From contig JASANH010001333.1 in assembly GCA_030248295.1 (NCBI GenBank), positions 558,001-622,000 of the forward strand: DNA of 64,000 nt, given 5' to 3'. The notes under the pieces are model-generated. The model made no database searches. It was given only the letters and a program-made list of their open reading frames with translations, and was not told the origin of the DNA. Of this stretch, positions 44,137 to 54,049 are shown one piece after another (positions within the stretch are counted from its first letter, which is position 1; each line of letters opens with the position of its first letter). The stretch comes from Mesodorylaimus sp. YZB2_4. Lineage: Eukaryota; Nematoda; Enoplea; Dorylaimida; Dorylaimidae. The position numbers and the translations under genes are program-made.

Positions 44137-45146
44137 GTAAGGGTCGACACATGTGAAACACAGGTTGCCAAGCTTCAATTTTTTACCTCTTTTTTATGTG
44201 CGAATTCGATGCAGCCATTCGTGGTGATAGTGATGCAGCAATACTTTTTTGTGCACACCCGATTTCCACGGAATTATATAGCCAAACGTTTTTTTGAAAG
44301 TTCTTCGGCGATATTGGCCATAAATCACTGACCTTCCAGTCTTTCTCGATCAACGACTTATCAGCATGTTCGAAAATGAATGAGGAATCGAATGTTTGCC
44401 GCGGTAAGTTTCCGTCTCTCACCTATCTCGAGATATTGGGCGCCAGAGGCGTGGGGCGGGAAATTCAAAAGGCGCGCACTCAGTTCGCTAATTTCTTTCC
44501 CTCTATTTTCACAATTAGAAGTCGAAGTTCAATTGGGAAAAAAGCAGCCGATGCCATATTTTAAGCTCTATCCGAAAATAAATGTTTGGTTCCACAGGCT
44601 ATCTTGCAAGATTTTCAAAAATGGATTTTTCTGAAAATTCCCTGAAGGTGGGTACAGTTTTTTTGCATATTTAGATATCAAATGTGAAGCTAAAGTATAG
44701 ACGACGGGGGGGGGGGGGGTTACGCTGAAAGTCAAATGAGTTTGGCATATTTTAGGTTGGTCAAATCCCGTCTCCCAGTCAGCATAAACGAGCAGGAGGC
44801 CTAAAAGTGGTCAACTTGAAGGGACTTCTTACTTTGGCGTCCAATATCTCGAGGTAGATTAGAGATGGAAACTTTTCGCGACAAGCATTCGATTCCTCAT
44901 TCATTTGCGAACACGCTGATGTGTGGTTGATCGAGAAAGACCGAAAGATCAATGAGTTATGGCCGATATCGCCCAACCACTTTCGAAAAAAGAGTTTTTT
45001 GGGATAATTTGATGGAAATCGAGTGTGCACAAAAAAGCATTGCTACGTCACTATCACCGCGAATGGACACATCTAATACACACATAAAACAGAGAGTTGA
45101 AAATTGAAGCTTGGCAACTCCTGGGTCGACCCTTACAGAAAGCGCG
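44137..45146. mobile_element. Foldback element family B, copy 2 (complete)
   Basis: The left end 'tctgtaagggtcgacac' plus 'ggttgccaagcttcaatttt' is mirrored on the right by 'aaaattgaagcttggcaact' and 'gggtcgacccttacagaaa'. The arms extend for more than 300 bp, with matching 'aatgaggaatcgaatg' and 'cgattcctcattcatt' landmarks. A G run (about 44706-44719) lies in the middle. The total length is 1.01 kb and there is no transposase. Confidence 0.85.
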
Positions 45147-45555
45147 TCTTTTCTTTTGTAGTTCACGACTAGTGGACTGATTTCATTTTTTTCAACCTGC
45201 TGACTAATTTTGCAGCAATGATGACAGTATTCTGACACCTATGATCCTCGCATCCAGTGTTCTCTGCGTCATGGCCACCGAATTCTACACCCAGCCGCTT
45301 ATGAACATCAAGGTGCAGCTTTCGATTTCAGGTGCCCGCTAGTTTGTACGGATCGATGTGTAACTCGATCAGGGCTGTGGTGGCCATCGAACAGCAGCCG
45401 ACTATTAATCAGACACGACTGCAACAAGAGTAAAAGTACACAAGCCACATGAAAAAAACTTGGCCTCACGATCAGTTGCATTGTAGATTTTTCTGGGTGA
45501 CACCATCAAGCTTGATCGAAAATCCATTTTTACCTGTCGTATGTAGCTTTGAAGA
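45147..45555. other. Upstream region of the DEG/ENaC gene
   Basis: I see no second gene here. The region should hold the promoter and 5' leader of the channel gene, but no clear TATA or motif copy is visible. Confidence 0.35.
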
Positions 45556-47067
45556 ATGAAGCTTGTACACGAATTCGCCGAGGATACGACTTTTCATGGA
45601 ATCAAAGATTTTCGACGCCTAAAATCACCTTGGACACTGCTTATATGGGCATTAATCGTGGTTGCATGCAGTGGAGTCATGGCCTACGAAATGTTCATGA
45701 TCGCTATGCAATATCAAACAAATCCGACAGCAACTCAAGTTACTCCACTTTTTTTAGAAAATTATCCATATCCTAGGATTTTATTTTGTCCAAACGAATG
45801 GATTAATGAAACAAAAGTAGCAGAATATAAAATTTCTAAACCAGTTCTAATTTATGCATTATCATTACTTCAAGATTTAGTTTTAGCAAAAGAAGAAAAA
45901 GATAATTTTACTGTACAAAATTATGATATTGAAGATTTAGATTTGACTTTGAGAACATTTGTGAAAAGTCAAAATTATAGCACATATGTTGATTTTTATC
46001 GATTAATTACGAATGAACCTCGAATTGTAACTCGATGTAATAAATGTGATTATATTCGAAAACATGTAGTTGCATCGGGTGTTTGCTATCAATTGCGTCT
46101 TTCACCCGCTTCATCAGCTTTTTTAATCCAACGTCCGCCCGTATTTCTTTATACTGAACCAAAACCCGATTTGATCAGTGCACATTTGGTACCTAAATAT
46201 AGCGGGGCATATACTGTCGATGCAATGTACGTTTCATATTTACCACAAAATGAATTTTATTTATTCGATCCAATTTTATTAAATAGAAATTTTTCGTATA
46301 TTTTACGAATAAAACCAACTTTATATCAAAGATTAAATAAACCAGAAAAACTATGCGTTCCACCAGAAATGTACAGATTAAAAAATCATTCGCAATTAAT
46401 GTGTTATGCAAAATGTGATGAAAATTTTAAAAGAAAATGTCAAGGTTGTTTTTATGTTGGATATCATCAAGGTGTATTTAGTAATGGAACCATACCAATG
46501 GACTTTAATCTACCACTTTGTTCAACTATTTTCAACGACCCTGTGCGAGACAATTGCACTAGTCGGGGCGCGGAATTCGATAATTGTGTCAAACGATGTC
46601 ATCCTTTGTGCCACGAATGGGTCTACGAAACGACTCTTATTCCAATATCACAACGTAAATTATTGACTGAAAATAACGAGGAAGATATAAGTGTAGCTTT
46701 CAGTTACCAAGTTCGATATGGTGAGACATTGATCAGAGAAGTGTCGACTTACACTTGGGACACTTTTCTCAGTAATATTGGCGGCCAATTGGGTTTGTGG
46801 ATGGGGGCTAGTGCAGTGTCAGTCTTACAACTCTTGCATTTTCTTGCTGCTCTTATTTATGAACAATGTTTCAAGAAGCGACGTGAAAATGGGGTAGTGA
46901 GAAATGGACACGATGCAAATGGCGAGATGCAAATGATGGAGAAAACGGGTGTATATTTTGTGAAGAATGTTTTTTCCAATTATTCGCATAGACATAGTAG
47001 CGCGAATACTTCGAGTGCAAATGGTCAAGAAAATGACAGTCAGAACAGGAGGACGTCTTGCAGTTGA
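45556..47067 (+). CDS. DEG/ENaC-family sodium channel subunit
   Basis: A 503-residue, intronless subunit of a degenerin/epithelial Na+ channel (ASIC/pickpocket type), forming trimeric cation channels in the plasma membrane. The N-terminus has the gating His-Gly pair (H14-G15 in TTFHGIKDF). TM1 spans about residues 27-49. The post-TM1 PYPRILFCPNEW corresponds to the family's FPxVTICN region. The large extracellular loop has many sequons and a Cys-rich region (CYAKCDENFKRKCQGCFY, then NCVKRCHPLCHEW). Before TM2 comes DTFLSNIGGQLGLWMGAS, with the G-A-S selectivity filter at 417-419. TM2 ends at LAALIYEQCF, and the cytosolic tail is hydrophilic. A polyadenylation AATAAA lies at 47075, only 8 bp past the stop. 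The middle of the gene is unusually A/T-rich in its third codon positions. The activating stimulus is unknown. Confidence 0.9.
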   Translation: MKLVHEFAEDTTFHGIKDFRRLKSPWTLLIWALIVVACSGVMAYEMFMIAMQYQTNPTATQVTPLFLENYPYPRILFCPNEWINETKVAEYKISKPVLIYALSLLQDLVLAKEEKDNFTVQNYDIEDLDLTLRTFVKSQNYSTYVDFYRLITNEPRIVTRCNKCDYIRKHVVASGVCYQLRLSPASSAFLIQRPPVFLYTEPKPDLISAHLVPKYSGAYTVDAMYVSYLPQNEFYLFDPILLNRNFSYILRIKPTLYQRLNKPEKLCVPPEMYRLKNHSQLMCYAKCDENFKRKCQGCFYVGYHQGVFSNGTIPMDFNLPLCSTIFNDPVRDNCTSRGAEFDNCVKRCHPLCHEWVYETTLIPISQRKLLTENNEEDISVAFSYQVRYGETLIREVSTYTWDTFLSNIGGQLGLWMGASAVSVLQLLHFLAALIYEQCFKKRRENGVVRNGHDANGEMQMMEKTGVYFVKNVFSNYSHRHSSANTSSANGQENDSQNRRTSCS

Positions 47068-47776
47068 CAATGGAAATAAAATACTTTTCTGTAGGATTAC
47101 TTGTATTTCATGTGTCTCGCGCGCATTATTTTTAGTGTGCCTTTTTATTGTCGCATACATTTATTTATTTCTGAGAGACAAGCATCTTGGTAGTGCTTTT
47201 AAACTCTTCAAGTTTTCCTATATTTTGGTTTCCTATGATAGGAAAGCCCCAGCTGCACTGTGTGGGGACAAAAAGTCGGCAAATCATTTACCATATTGAA
47301 TATATCTGTCTATCGGGTGTGCTACGCTAGTGCTCAAAAAGCGCGAAAAATTGTGTTTTTTTAGCGAAAATGATTGATATTTGGAGAACAATGAAAGATT
47401 TCACTCACGGGGGAGAGTTTCAAGTAGCGTCGTTATTGCTCTACGTTTTGAATGGTTATGGCATATAAAAAGTTAAAAAATTGTGCAGTACCGACTTCAA
47501 TGAATTCATGTCACTCTCATAGTTTTTGTTAAGCGCGAATCCTAAAAAGACTTTTAGCTGCATGACTAGACGATTCCACGTTTTCTTATGGCCTCAGAAG
47601 GAACGTAATTAAGAAGATCAATTTTTTCTTTTTTCAATGCACTGATTAATGTTCGATAAATATTAAAAAGCACGCGGTACTTCTTGGGAAATGAAATCGC
47701 TCTTGCAAGAATCGTCCATGCTCCACTTTCTGACTCCCTGATCTTCAGGATCTACGCCGCCTATGACAAATACTCC

Positions 47777-48574
47777 CCAATATCTGACCCGATATCCCCC
47801 CAACATGCATACACTATATGCGCCGAAGGCGCTGGATCGACTGCTTAGACACACAACGGCGCTGAAAACGGATGTCACGAATGCTATTACCCATTTGTGG
47901 CGTGAATATACAAGATATCAAAAAACGGACAACGGCATTGAGGAGGAAATAGGATGAGTTGGGCCGTTGAAAACGGGGACCTCGAGTTGTTGAATTTAAA
48001 AAAATTTTAAATTTGCCGCTCTGCAAGTACAGAGGGCACTTACGTCAGCAAATTAATGTCTGCAGGACGCGGCAGGCAGAGAGAGAATGATCGAAAAAGA
48101 AGAAAAAAGGCTCTGGCAGGTTGTCCTCGTCGTCTTTTAGCTAGTCTATAGTAGTGTCAGACTCTCTGGTGCCTGATTTTATTTTATTTTGTGCAGCTGT
48201 TCATGGGTTTTCTACGGATACCCTTTGCGAAGAAGAGAGGTTTTGCCGAAATGATCATCGAATTGCTGCAAGGTCTATCAACAGCGCAAACGGCCGCACA
48301 GTCCCACAGTACGCTCCCTACCTGCATGACCTAAATTTTAGCGGCAAATTTAAAATTTTTTTAAATTCAACAACTCGAGGTCCCCGGTTCAACGGCCCAA
48401 CTCATCCTATTTCCTCCTCAATGCCGTTGTCCGTTTTTTGATATCTTGTATATTCGCGCCACAAATGGGTAATAGCATTCGTGACATCCGTTTTCAGCGC
48501 CGTTGTGTGTCTAAGCAGTCGATCCAGCGCCTTCGGCGCATATAGTGTATCCATGCCCCCCAATGTCAGCACGC
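47777..48574. mobile_element. Foldback element C with an open frame in each arm
   Basis: Arm 1 (47777-48022) and arm 2 (48339-48574) are near-perfect reverse complements of about 240 bp around a 316-bp spacer. Each arm, read inward, keeps an open frame containing LYAPKALDRLLRHTTALK and WREYTRYQKTDNGIEEE, ending in a stop. The spacer contains a diverged copy of the TGTCTGC motif ('ttaatgtctgcaggacgcgg'). A short perfect palindrome ('cagctgacccgcc' against its complement) follows at 48577-48608. No transposase is recognised. Confidence 0.75.
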
Positions 48575-48920
48575 AGCTGACCCGCCCTCTGGCGGGTCAG
48601 CTGCGTGCTTTGCCTGCAGATCAGTATTGTCTGCTGGAGGCGGGATCCTGGGTGTTCGCGCAGATATCACAGATTTATGTAAAACCGACAAGGTCCACAG
48701 CTAACCCGCCGTGATCTAAGAAAGCCAGCGCCCTGTCCAGGATGCCATCGCGTGAAGGTGCTCCTACTTGAGACGCACAGAGGGACGCCGCTGTGTGTGC
48801 TGGTTTCCGCAGAGTCTTGCTAGAAGGTTTATAATTACTGGCTGGTCAGAAGCAAAACTAGCTCCACGCAAGTATAACCTGACGTCATGTACACATGTAA
48901 GGTAAAGTATTTCAGAGCTG

Positions 48921-48972
48921 TACAGCACGCATTTTTGTGAACCCTCGGACTTTCGCTCGCTAGCAGACATTG
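48921..48972 (-). repeat. Short repeat carrying TGTCTGCTAG, copy 1
   Basis: The minus strand reads TGTCTGCTAGCGAGCG, then 'gtccgagggttcacaaaaat' and 'gcgt'. The same block occurs on the plus strand at 51521-51570. It is a 50-bp repeat. Confidence 0.65.
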
Positions 48973-49092
48973 TTGGTGTCTAGGCGTGCTAATGCTTAGA
49001 TGCAAAAGTGGACACTGGACACTACTGGACATTGCATGTGTACCATGCTCCCCCCTCGCTCCGCTGGGGTAACATGGAGAAGATTGCCACCC

Positions 49093-50212
49093 TCGCACCT
49101 ACAGCAAACCATGGCTATATACTAAAGTATTCTAAGGCTCCCTGAACGCCTATAAAACCGGTTCAGCATGCTCCGACGGGTCGACCATCAAGCTGGAATT
49201 CAAAAAAATGGGCTTCCAAGGCCTCTTTTTTAAATGATATCGCAAAAAAGTCATTGCAAAAGGTTTTTAGCTACAAATGAGGAAGTGACGTCGACCTCTC
49301 GCTTCATTCCCAAAAATGGACAAAACAATTTGAATTTGGCGCTTCACAGGTATTCTACCGACAGCATTGCAATAAGGTGCGCGCTGGCGCGAGGCAGAAA
49401 AAGCGTGGAACAAGAAAGATTGAGGAGGGGGAGTGGAAATGGTTGAGTAGCTGCCCTGCTTGGTTAGGAAGTTTCTTAAGCTAAGTTGTGAATGCAAAGG
49501 CAGGCACTACGAGCAACTAAACACGAACACGAACATACTGTGTGCGCGAATGTTTTCTTGCCGATCAAACAGTGCCTTTTGTAAAAAAAACCTACAAAGA
49601 AATTTTTTGTTGCATGTTGAATAGCTCAGGGTCTAACCTCAGCCGTTGTTTTGCTTCCTTCGAACATTGCCTTTCTCAGTGTGCCTCAGCCTCAGCGCTT
49701 TTTTCGCAAACTTCGTGCGATGCCAGAAAAATTTAATGTCAGGGTAACTTCGCAGAGGCAGGAAAGCTCCAAAACTTTTACTCCTGCGTAGAGTGGAACC
49801 TGCGTCACTCAGCTGTGTAATCCGGCTCTGTACCTCTCCGCCTCCTCTCCCCATTGTGTGTGGGTCTTGTGGGCGACAATGACCGCCAGTTGTTACCTTA
49901 AATCCATTTCGCAAGTCGAACAACCTCTTGTACCTGAGCATCACAACAAGTGCGCCAAACTCAAAACGATTTGCCCATTTAGGGAATGAAGCGAGAGGTC
50001 GACGTCACTCTCTCATTTGTGCTTAAAAACCTTTCGCACTCACTATTTTTGCGATATCATTTCAAGAAGAGGCCTTGGAAGCCCATTTTTTTAAATTTCA
50101 GCGTGATGGCCGACCCGTCGGAGCATGCTGAACCGGTTTTATAGGGGTTCAGGGAGCCTTAGAATACTTAAGTATATAGCCATGCAGCAAACGCTGTAGG
50201 TGCGATCTCTAT
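49093..50212. mobile_element. Foldback element D
   Basis: The outer arms pair 'cgcacctacagcaaaccatg' (left) with 'catgcagcaaacgctgtagg' (right). Further in, 'aaaaccggttcagcatgctc', 'cttccaaggcctc' and 'gaggtcgacgtcac' on one side match their complements on the other. The arms are about 250 bp and the whole element about 1.12 kb. The central 600 bp has no recognisable protein. Confidence 0.75.
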
Positions 50213-51520
50213 ACACCACTGTAGGTGCGATACACCACGCCCCGTCCAGTAACGCGTGGTGACTCTGTTGCACAGAGAAACTGGACAAGCGGACGCGTGG
50301 CTTGGGCATCGCGAATGAAGTCACTGTCCAACAAAAAAATGGCGAAACTTTATTTAGTTTTCGTGGGACTTGTATCAGGATGACGAAATTCCTGCCGAGT
50401 TCAACTTACGGGGTTTTCTCTTCCTCAAAGTTAAAACGGAACACACTTTGATGATGTAGCACCAGAGACATTTTTTCGCAACGCATGGACAATAAACAAG
50501 GATCCGCTAGCTAAAATTTCCCAGTGGTCGGTTGGCAGTCCCTGATTTGAGCTCCACCACTCTCTCTGCAGGATCGTGATCAGATTTTGGCTTTTTTGAT
50601 GGCGAAGCCATAGGATTAAATCTTACTATCAAGGCAAAACTAACAAACGAACATCGCCAACCGTTATGTCGATTTTTGGAAAACAAAAAATTGTAATATG
50701 TTTCAAGGTGCAGCAGTGTTCATCGCTTAGAGTACGGCGAGGTTTTCAATTCCACTGGATTGTTTTGGTTTTTTTTAAGAAAAAACCCCTAACAAGAGTG
50801 TTGGGAGCTTAAACTCGAAACCCCGATCCCACAAGCCGAGTTTGAAAAGAACTTTGCGTGTTTTCCTCAACGCTCAGCTTCCTTTCCACACAAAACTTTA
50901 GGACTTTGGACGCTGACCACTGCTGACCAGTTGGCCAGACGCCTCGAATATTTTGCACAGTGCTTTCTTTTGCACTTAGGAACATGTTACAATTTTTCGT
51001 TTTCCAAAGTTCGACTTAACGGTTTGCGATGTTCCCTTAATCGTTTTGCTTTGATAAGAGGCATAGAGTGCGTCTACCGAAAAAGGCGTCTTTTAGACTC
51101 CCACCTCCCAGCCCCGTATCGATTATCCACTCTGAGAAAGCATCGCTCGCATCATCTCACGGCTGGACCGGATCGGCTGTGAGATATCCAGTCTGATCTG
51201 ATCCAAAAATTTTGATTGATTCGAATATTTTACAGGATCTGATCCGATCCAACAAACCCCCATCAGTCAAAACGATAGGGGAATCGGTTATCTGATCCGA
51301 TCCGGATCGGGATCCAGGCCTGGGAAAATGTGTGTCTGAAAGAGAATGCAGATAAATCTATTTCACACATTTTTTGCGCAGCACATTCATTTCAAAATTT
51401 CCTTCATTCCAAATAGACAGTCTTTACGTAGACAGAGGAAGAACCGTAGTTGCTTCTCCAGCAGGTCGAACATGCAGTGAGATAAACATGGTGTATTTGC
51501 ATACTGTCACGTTGCAACAA
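50213..51520. other. Intergenic stretch
   Basis: No supportable gene. It contains the 50905-50990 copy of the repeat seen at 1027-1100 and a GATCC-rich stretch (about 51180-51320) of short palindromic words ('gatccgatccggatcggga'). Confidence 0.4.
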
Positions 51521-51570
51521 TGTTGTCTGCTAGCGAGCGAAGGTCCGAGGGTTCACAAAAATGCGTACAG
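51521..51570 (+). repeat. Short repeat carrying TTGTCTGCTAG, copy 2
   Basis: 'gttgtctgctagcgagcgaa' followed by 'ggtccgagggttcacaaaaa' and 'tgcgt' is nearly identical to the minus-strand copy at 48921-48972. An ATG occurs in it, but the frame is short and has no recognisable product. Confidence 0.6.
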
Positions 51571-51784
51571 TACATACTGCTGACCTTGTCCATCGAGGAT
51601 TTTTATCAACAGGCACGGTAGTTGCCTGTTTGGACCAGCCACGCAGACGTACTGTGTAGCGGACAATTTCTTCCATCCATAACCTCGACAGAAAACTAAC
51701 AAAAATGTACAAATATTTGGAGTGAGCTAAACTTACCATGGCCAGTGATCGCCCAAAATTTCTCTTAAAGCGGCATTGCTGCTC

Positions 51785-52469
51785 TCATGATTCAAAATGT
51801 CCGCCTTTCCAGAGAACGATGACGATGTAAGGAGACACAGTCACAGCAATAACAACGAAAGCTACAGGCGAAAGAGTTGGTATTTTGAAACCCCAATGTG
51901 TAGCTTTTTCTAATTTATATTTTACATTTGAAAAACAAGAATTGCGACGATGCCGCGTGGCGCGCACAAACCTTTTGTTGGCCGTGCCATGAGGAAAGTG
52001 CTATTTAAGTTAGCCGTAGTTCTCCATTTGGCCGTGTGTTTGTAAGTATACAGTGCTGTAAAACTTGTACAACGAGAATCCAAAGTTTAAGCACGGTCAA
52101 GTACTTGTTCTGAAGTGCTCGGAACGAACGATATGTATGGATTACAGGAAACAAAAGTCTGTTGTCAAGCAACAAATGGTTAGCTTAGTCAGTGTACTAT
52201 AACCAAATGCAAGGCTAGACGATTGGCTGGGCTCCCTCTCGACATTTGTAAGGTTGTGGTCAAACACTCTATCGTGTCCACATACTGTATACACTGTATC
52301 TTGGAAAAAGTTCCGCCTCTAATCACTTACGGGGAGGTACCTGCGAGCATGTGTCGCCGAGAGAGCCCGGCCAATCGTCTAGCCTTGAATCTGGTATGAG
52401 TACAGCGGCTGGGCTAACCATTTGTGGTCTGATAACTGAATTTTTTGTGAAATATGATTCCCAGCTCAT
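51785..52469 (-). CDS. Possible small single-pass membrane protein
   Basis: A two-exon model on the minus strand, 52469-52331 and 51909-51785, joins in frame. The donor is GTAAGTG (phase 1), and the acceptor follows a T-rich stretch ending TTAG. It encodes 87 residues. The first half (SWESYFTKNSVIRPQM) is polar. The second exon encodes KATHWGFKIPTLSPVAF followed by one hydrophobic helix (about residues 62-80) and a short tail, WKGGHFES. Small proteins of this shape are common among mitochondrial respiratory-chain accessory subunits, but I do not recognise this one. It is transcribed away from the F-box gene, with start codons 219 bp apart. Frame continuity and splice sites support it; there is no homology evidence. 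Confidence 0.4.
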
Positions 52470-52687
52470 TGCTGACTTTTGCTGCCAACCGAGTTCTCCA
52501 TGACGCGGCGCACTTTTAAGAATGGTTTCAGAAGGCTCCCTAGAGAGACGCTGACTGAACATCCAACACTTTACACTGCCATCCAAGTTCGCAAGTACAG
52601 CAGCGTTGCTGAACGGTTCTGCACATCATTCCCGGGTCATTTCTCTTGCGCCTGTAGTTCGAAGTTGGTTGCTTCTGGCAAACAAAG

Positions 52688-53938
52688 ATGGACTTCGATC
52701 GAATGCCTGACCACATTTGCGTGAAAATCTTTCAGCACCTGCCACCCAACGAGCTAGTCCGCGCGGGGCGTGTCAGCCGCCGATTCGAACAAATTTCTGA
52801 ATGGGCTATTTCGAAGTTGAAGGAATTCAATGTTGCCGATAAAATGTTCCAAAAAATGAATCTAAAATCAATGAAAAAAATAGCCCAGCTATTTGCTCGA
52901 AATCTGCAGACGATAATTTACAAAGAATATTATTCTTCGCCAGAATTCAAGTCGATTATGCAAAAGCGGCTGACGGTTCTATCGAAGCATCAACTTTCTC
53001 GTTTGAACCAATTGTTTTTGTGGCATAACGATTTCAAATTGGATGCGGCTTTGTGCAGTTTACTGGCCAATAGTCCGAATCTGCGACATCTGGACTGGGT
53101 CGTTCTGTTGGCTGCCCGAGACGTCACATTCCCGAACGTAGTATGCCCGTCTCTCGAAAGCGTTTCCATTCATCATGGCGGAAGTAAATTCTTTGAGTCG
53201 CTGGTGGCAAAATGCCCGCGTTTAAAGCGCATTTATCTCAACACCATGCTTGAATCGGTGGGGAAACGATGGGAAGATGTTCTCAACAAAGCGGCCACCA
53301 GGTTGCCATTAATTGAAGAACTGAGGATGAAAATGAACCCTCTCGATGACTTCGATTTTGGCAAAGTGCCCAATCTTTGGAAATCGACGCACTTGCGATC
53401 ATTGCAGTTGGTCCACGATCAAACTTCGAATGCTTTGGTGGAGCTAATTTCCACCTCCTTCCCCCAACTTGAGCAGCTGGATTTGTATTGCCGTTCCATC
53501 ACTGGCAGTGGCCTCAGTCGATTGTCGCGGTTGAAATACTTGCGTACTTTGCGCCTGATCTTTTATCCTCAAGGTGACGACGACGATCGCGACTGGGGAA
53601 TCAGGCAACTGGCTTTCAACTGCTGCATGTTACAGGATGTCTATATAGATCATCATGCAGTATTGAGAGTGGCGACAGTGAAAGAGTTTGTGATGAGGTG
53701 CCGGCAGCTGGAAAAGATTTGCGTGGTACGAGTCGCTGATCTCGAAACTAAAGATGACGCCGTCCGATTCGTCAACTCTCTCGTCGGCTTCCCTCAAAGA
53801 AATATCAAAGTTTGCTTGCTGAACACGAACAAAAATTTATGGAAGAGTGCTGCCGTTCGAAGGGCGATATGTCGCGTGAACGAGCAAGCCGATGGGCGAT
53901 CTATTTTGGTGGACGAGCAAGACTTCTTGCAGCGATGA
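52688..53938 (+). CDS. F-box protein with leucine-rich C-terminus
   Basis: A 416-residue intronless protein. The N-terminal 40 residues form an F-box: the pattern MPDHICVKIFQHLPPNELVR followed by AGRVSRRFEQIS. This motif binds Skp1 and places the protein as a substrate adaptor of an SCF ubiquitin ligase. The rest contains irregular leucine-rich repeats, including LRHLDWVVLLAARDV, LPLIEELRMKMN, LRSLQLVHDQ, LEQLDLYCRSITGSGLSRLS and LRTLRLIFYPQ, which would form the substrate-binding surface. There is no signal peptide or membrane segment, so it should be cytosolic or nuclear. The substrate is unknown. The ATG at 52688 is used because it begins the F-box directly. The start lies head to head with the small membrane-protein gene, suggesting a shared promoter of about 220 bp. 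Confidence 0.85.
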   Translation: MDFDRMPDHICVKIFQHLPPNELVRAGRVSRRFEQISEWAISKLKEFNVADKMFQKMNLKSMKKIAQLFARNLQTIIYKEYYSSPEFKSIMQKRLTVLSKHQLSRLNQLFLWHNDFKLDAALCSLLANSPNLRHLDWVVLLAARDVTFPNVVCPSLESVSIHHGGSKFFESLVAKCPRLKRIYLNTMLESVGKRWEDVLNKAATRLPLIEELRMKMNPLDDFDFGKVPNLWKSTHLRSLQLVHDQTSNALVELISTSFPQLEQLDLYCRSITGSGLSRLSRLKYLRTLRLIFYPQGDDDDRDWGIRQLAFNCCMLQDVYIDHHAVLRVATVKEFVMRCRQLEKICVVRVADLETKDDAVRFVNSLVGFPQRNIKVCLLNTNKNLWKSAAVRRAICRVNEQADGRSILVDEQDFLQR

Positions 53939-54049
53939 TGATGTCATCGAAGAACGCGGATTTCGGGGATGAATAAGAAGACCACCAACCAATCGATCAG
54001 AAATCTAATCGCCAAGTTCGTGTCCTATGTGACCAGTACGGTTAGTAAA

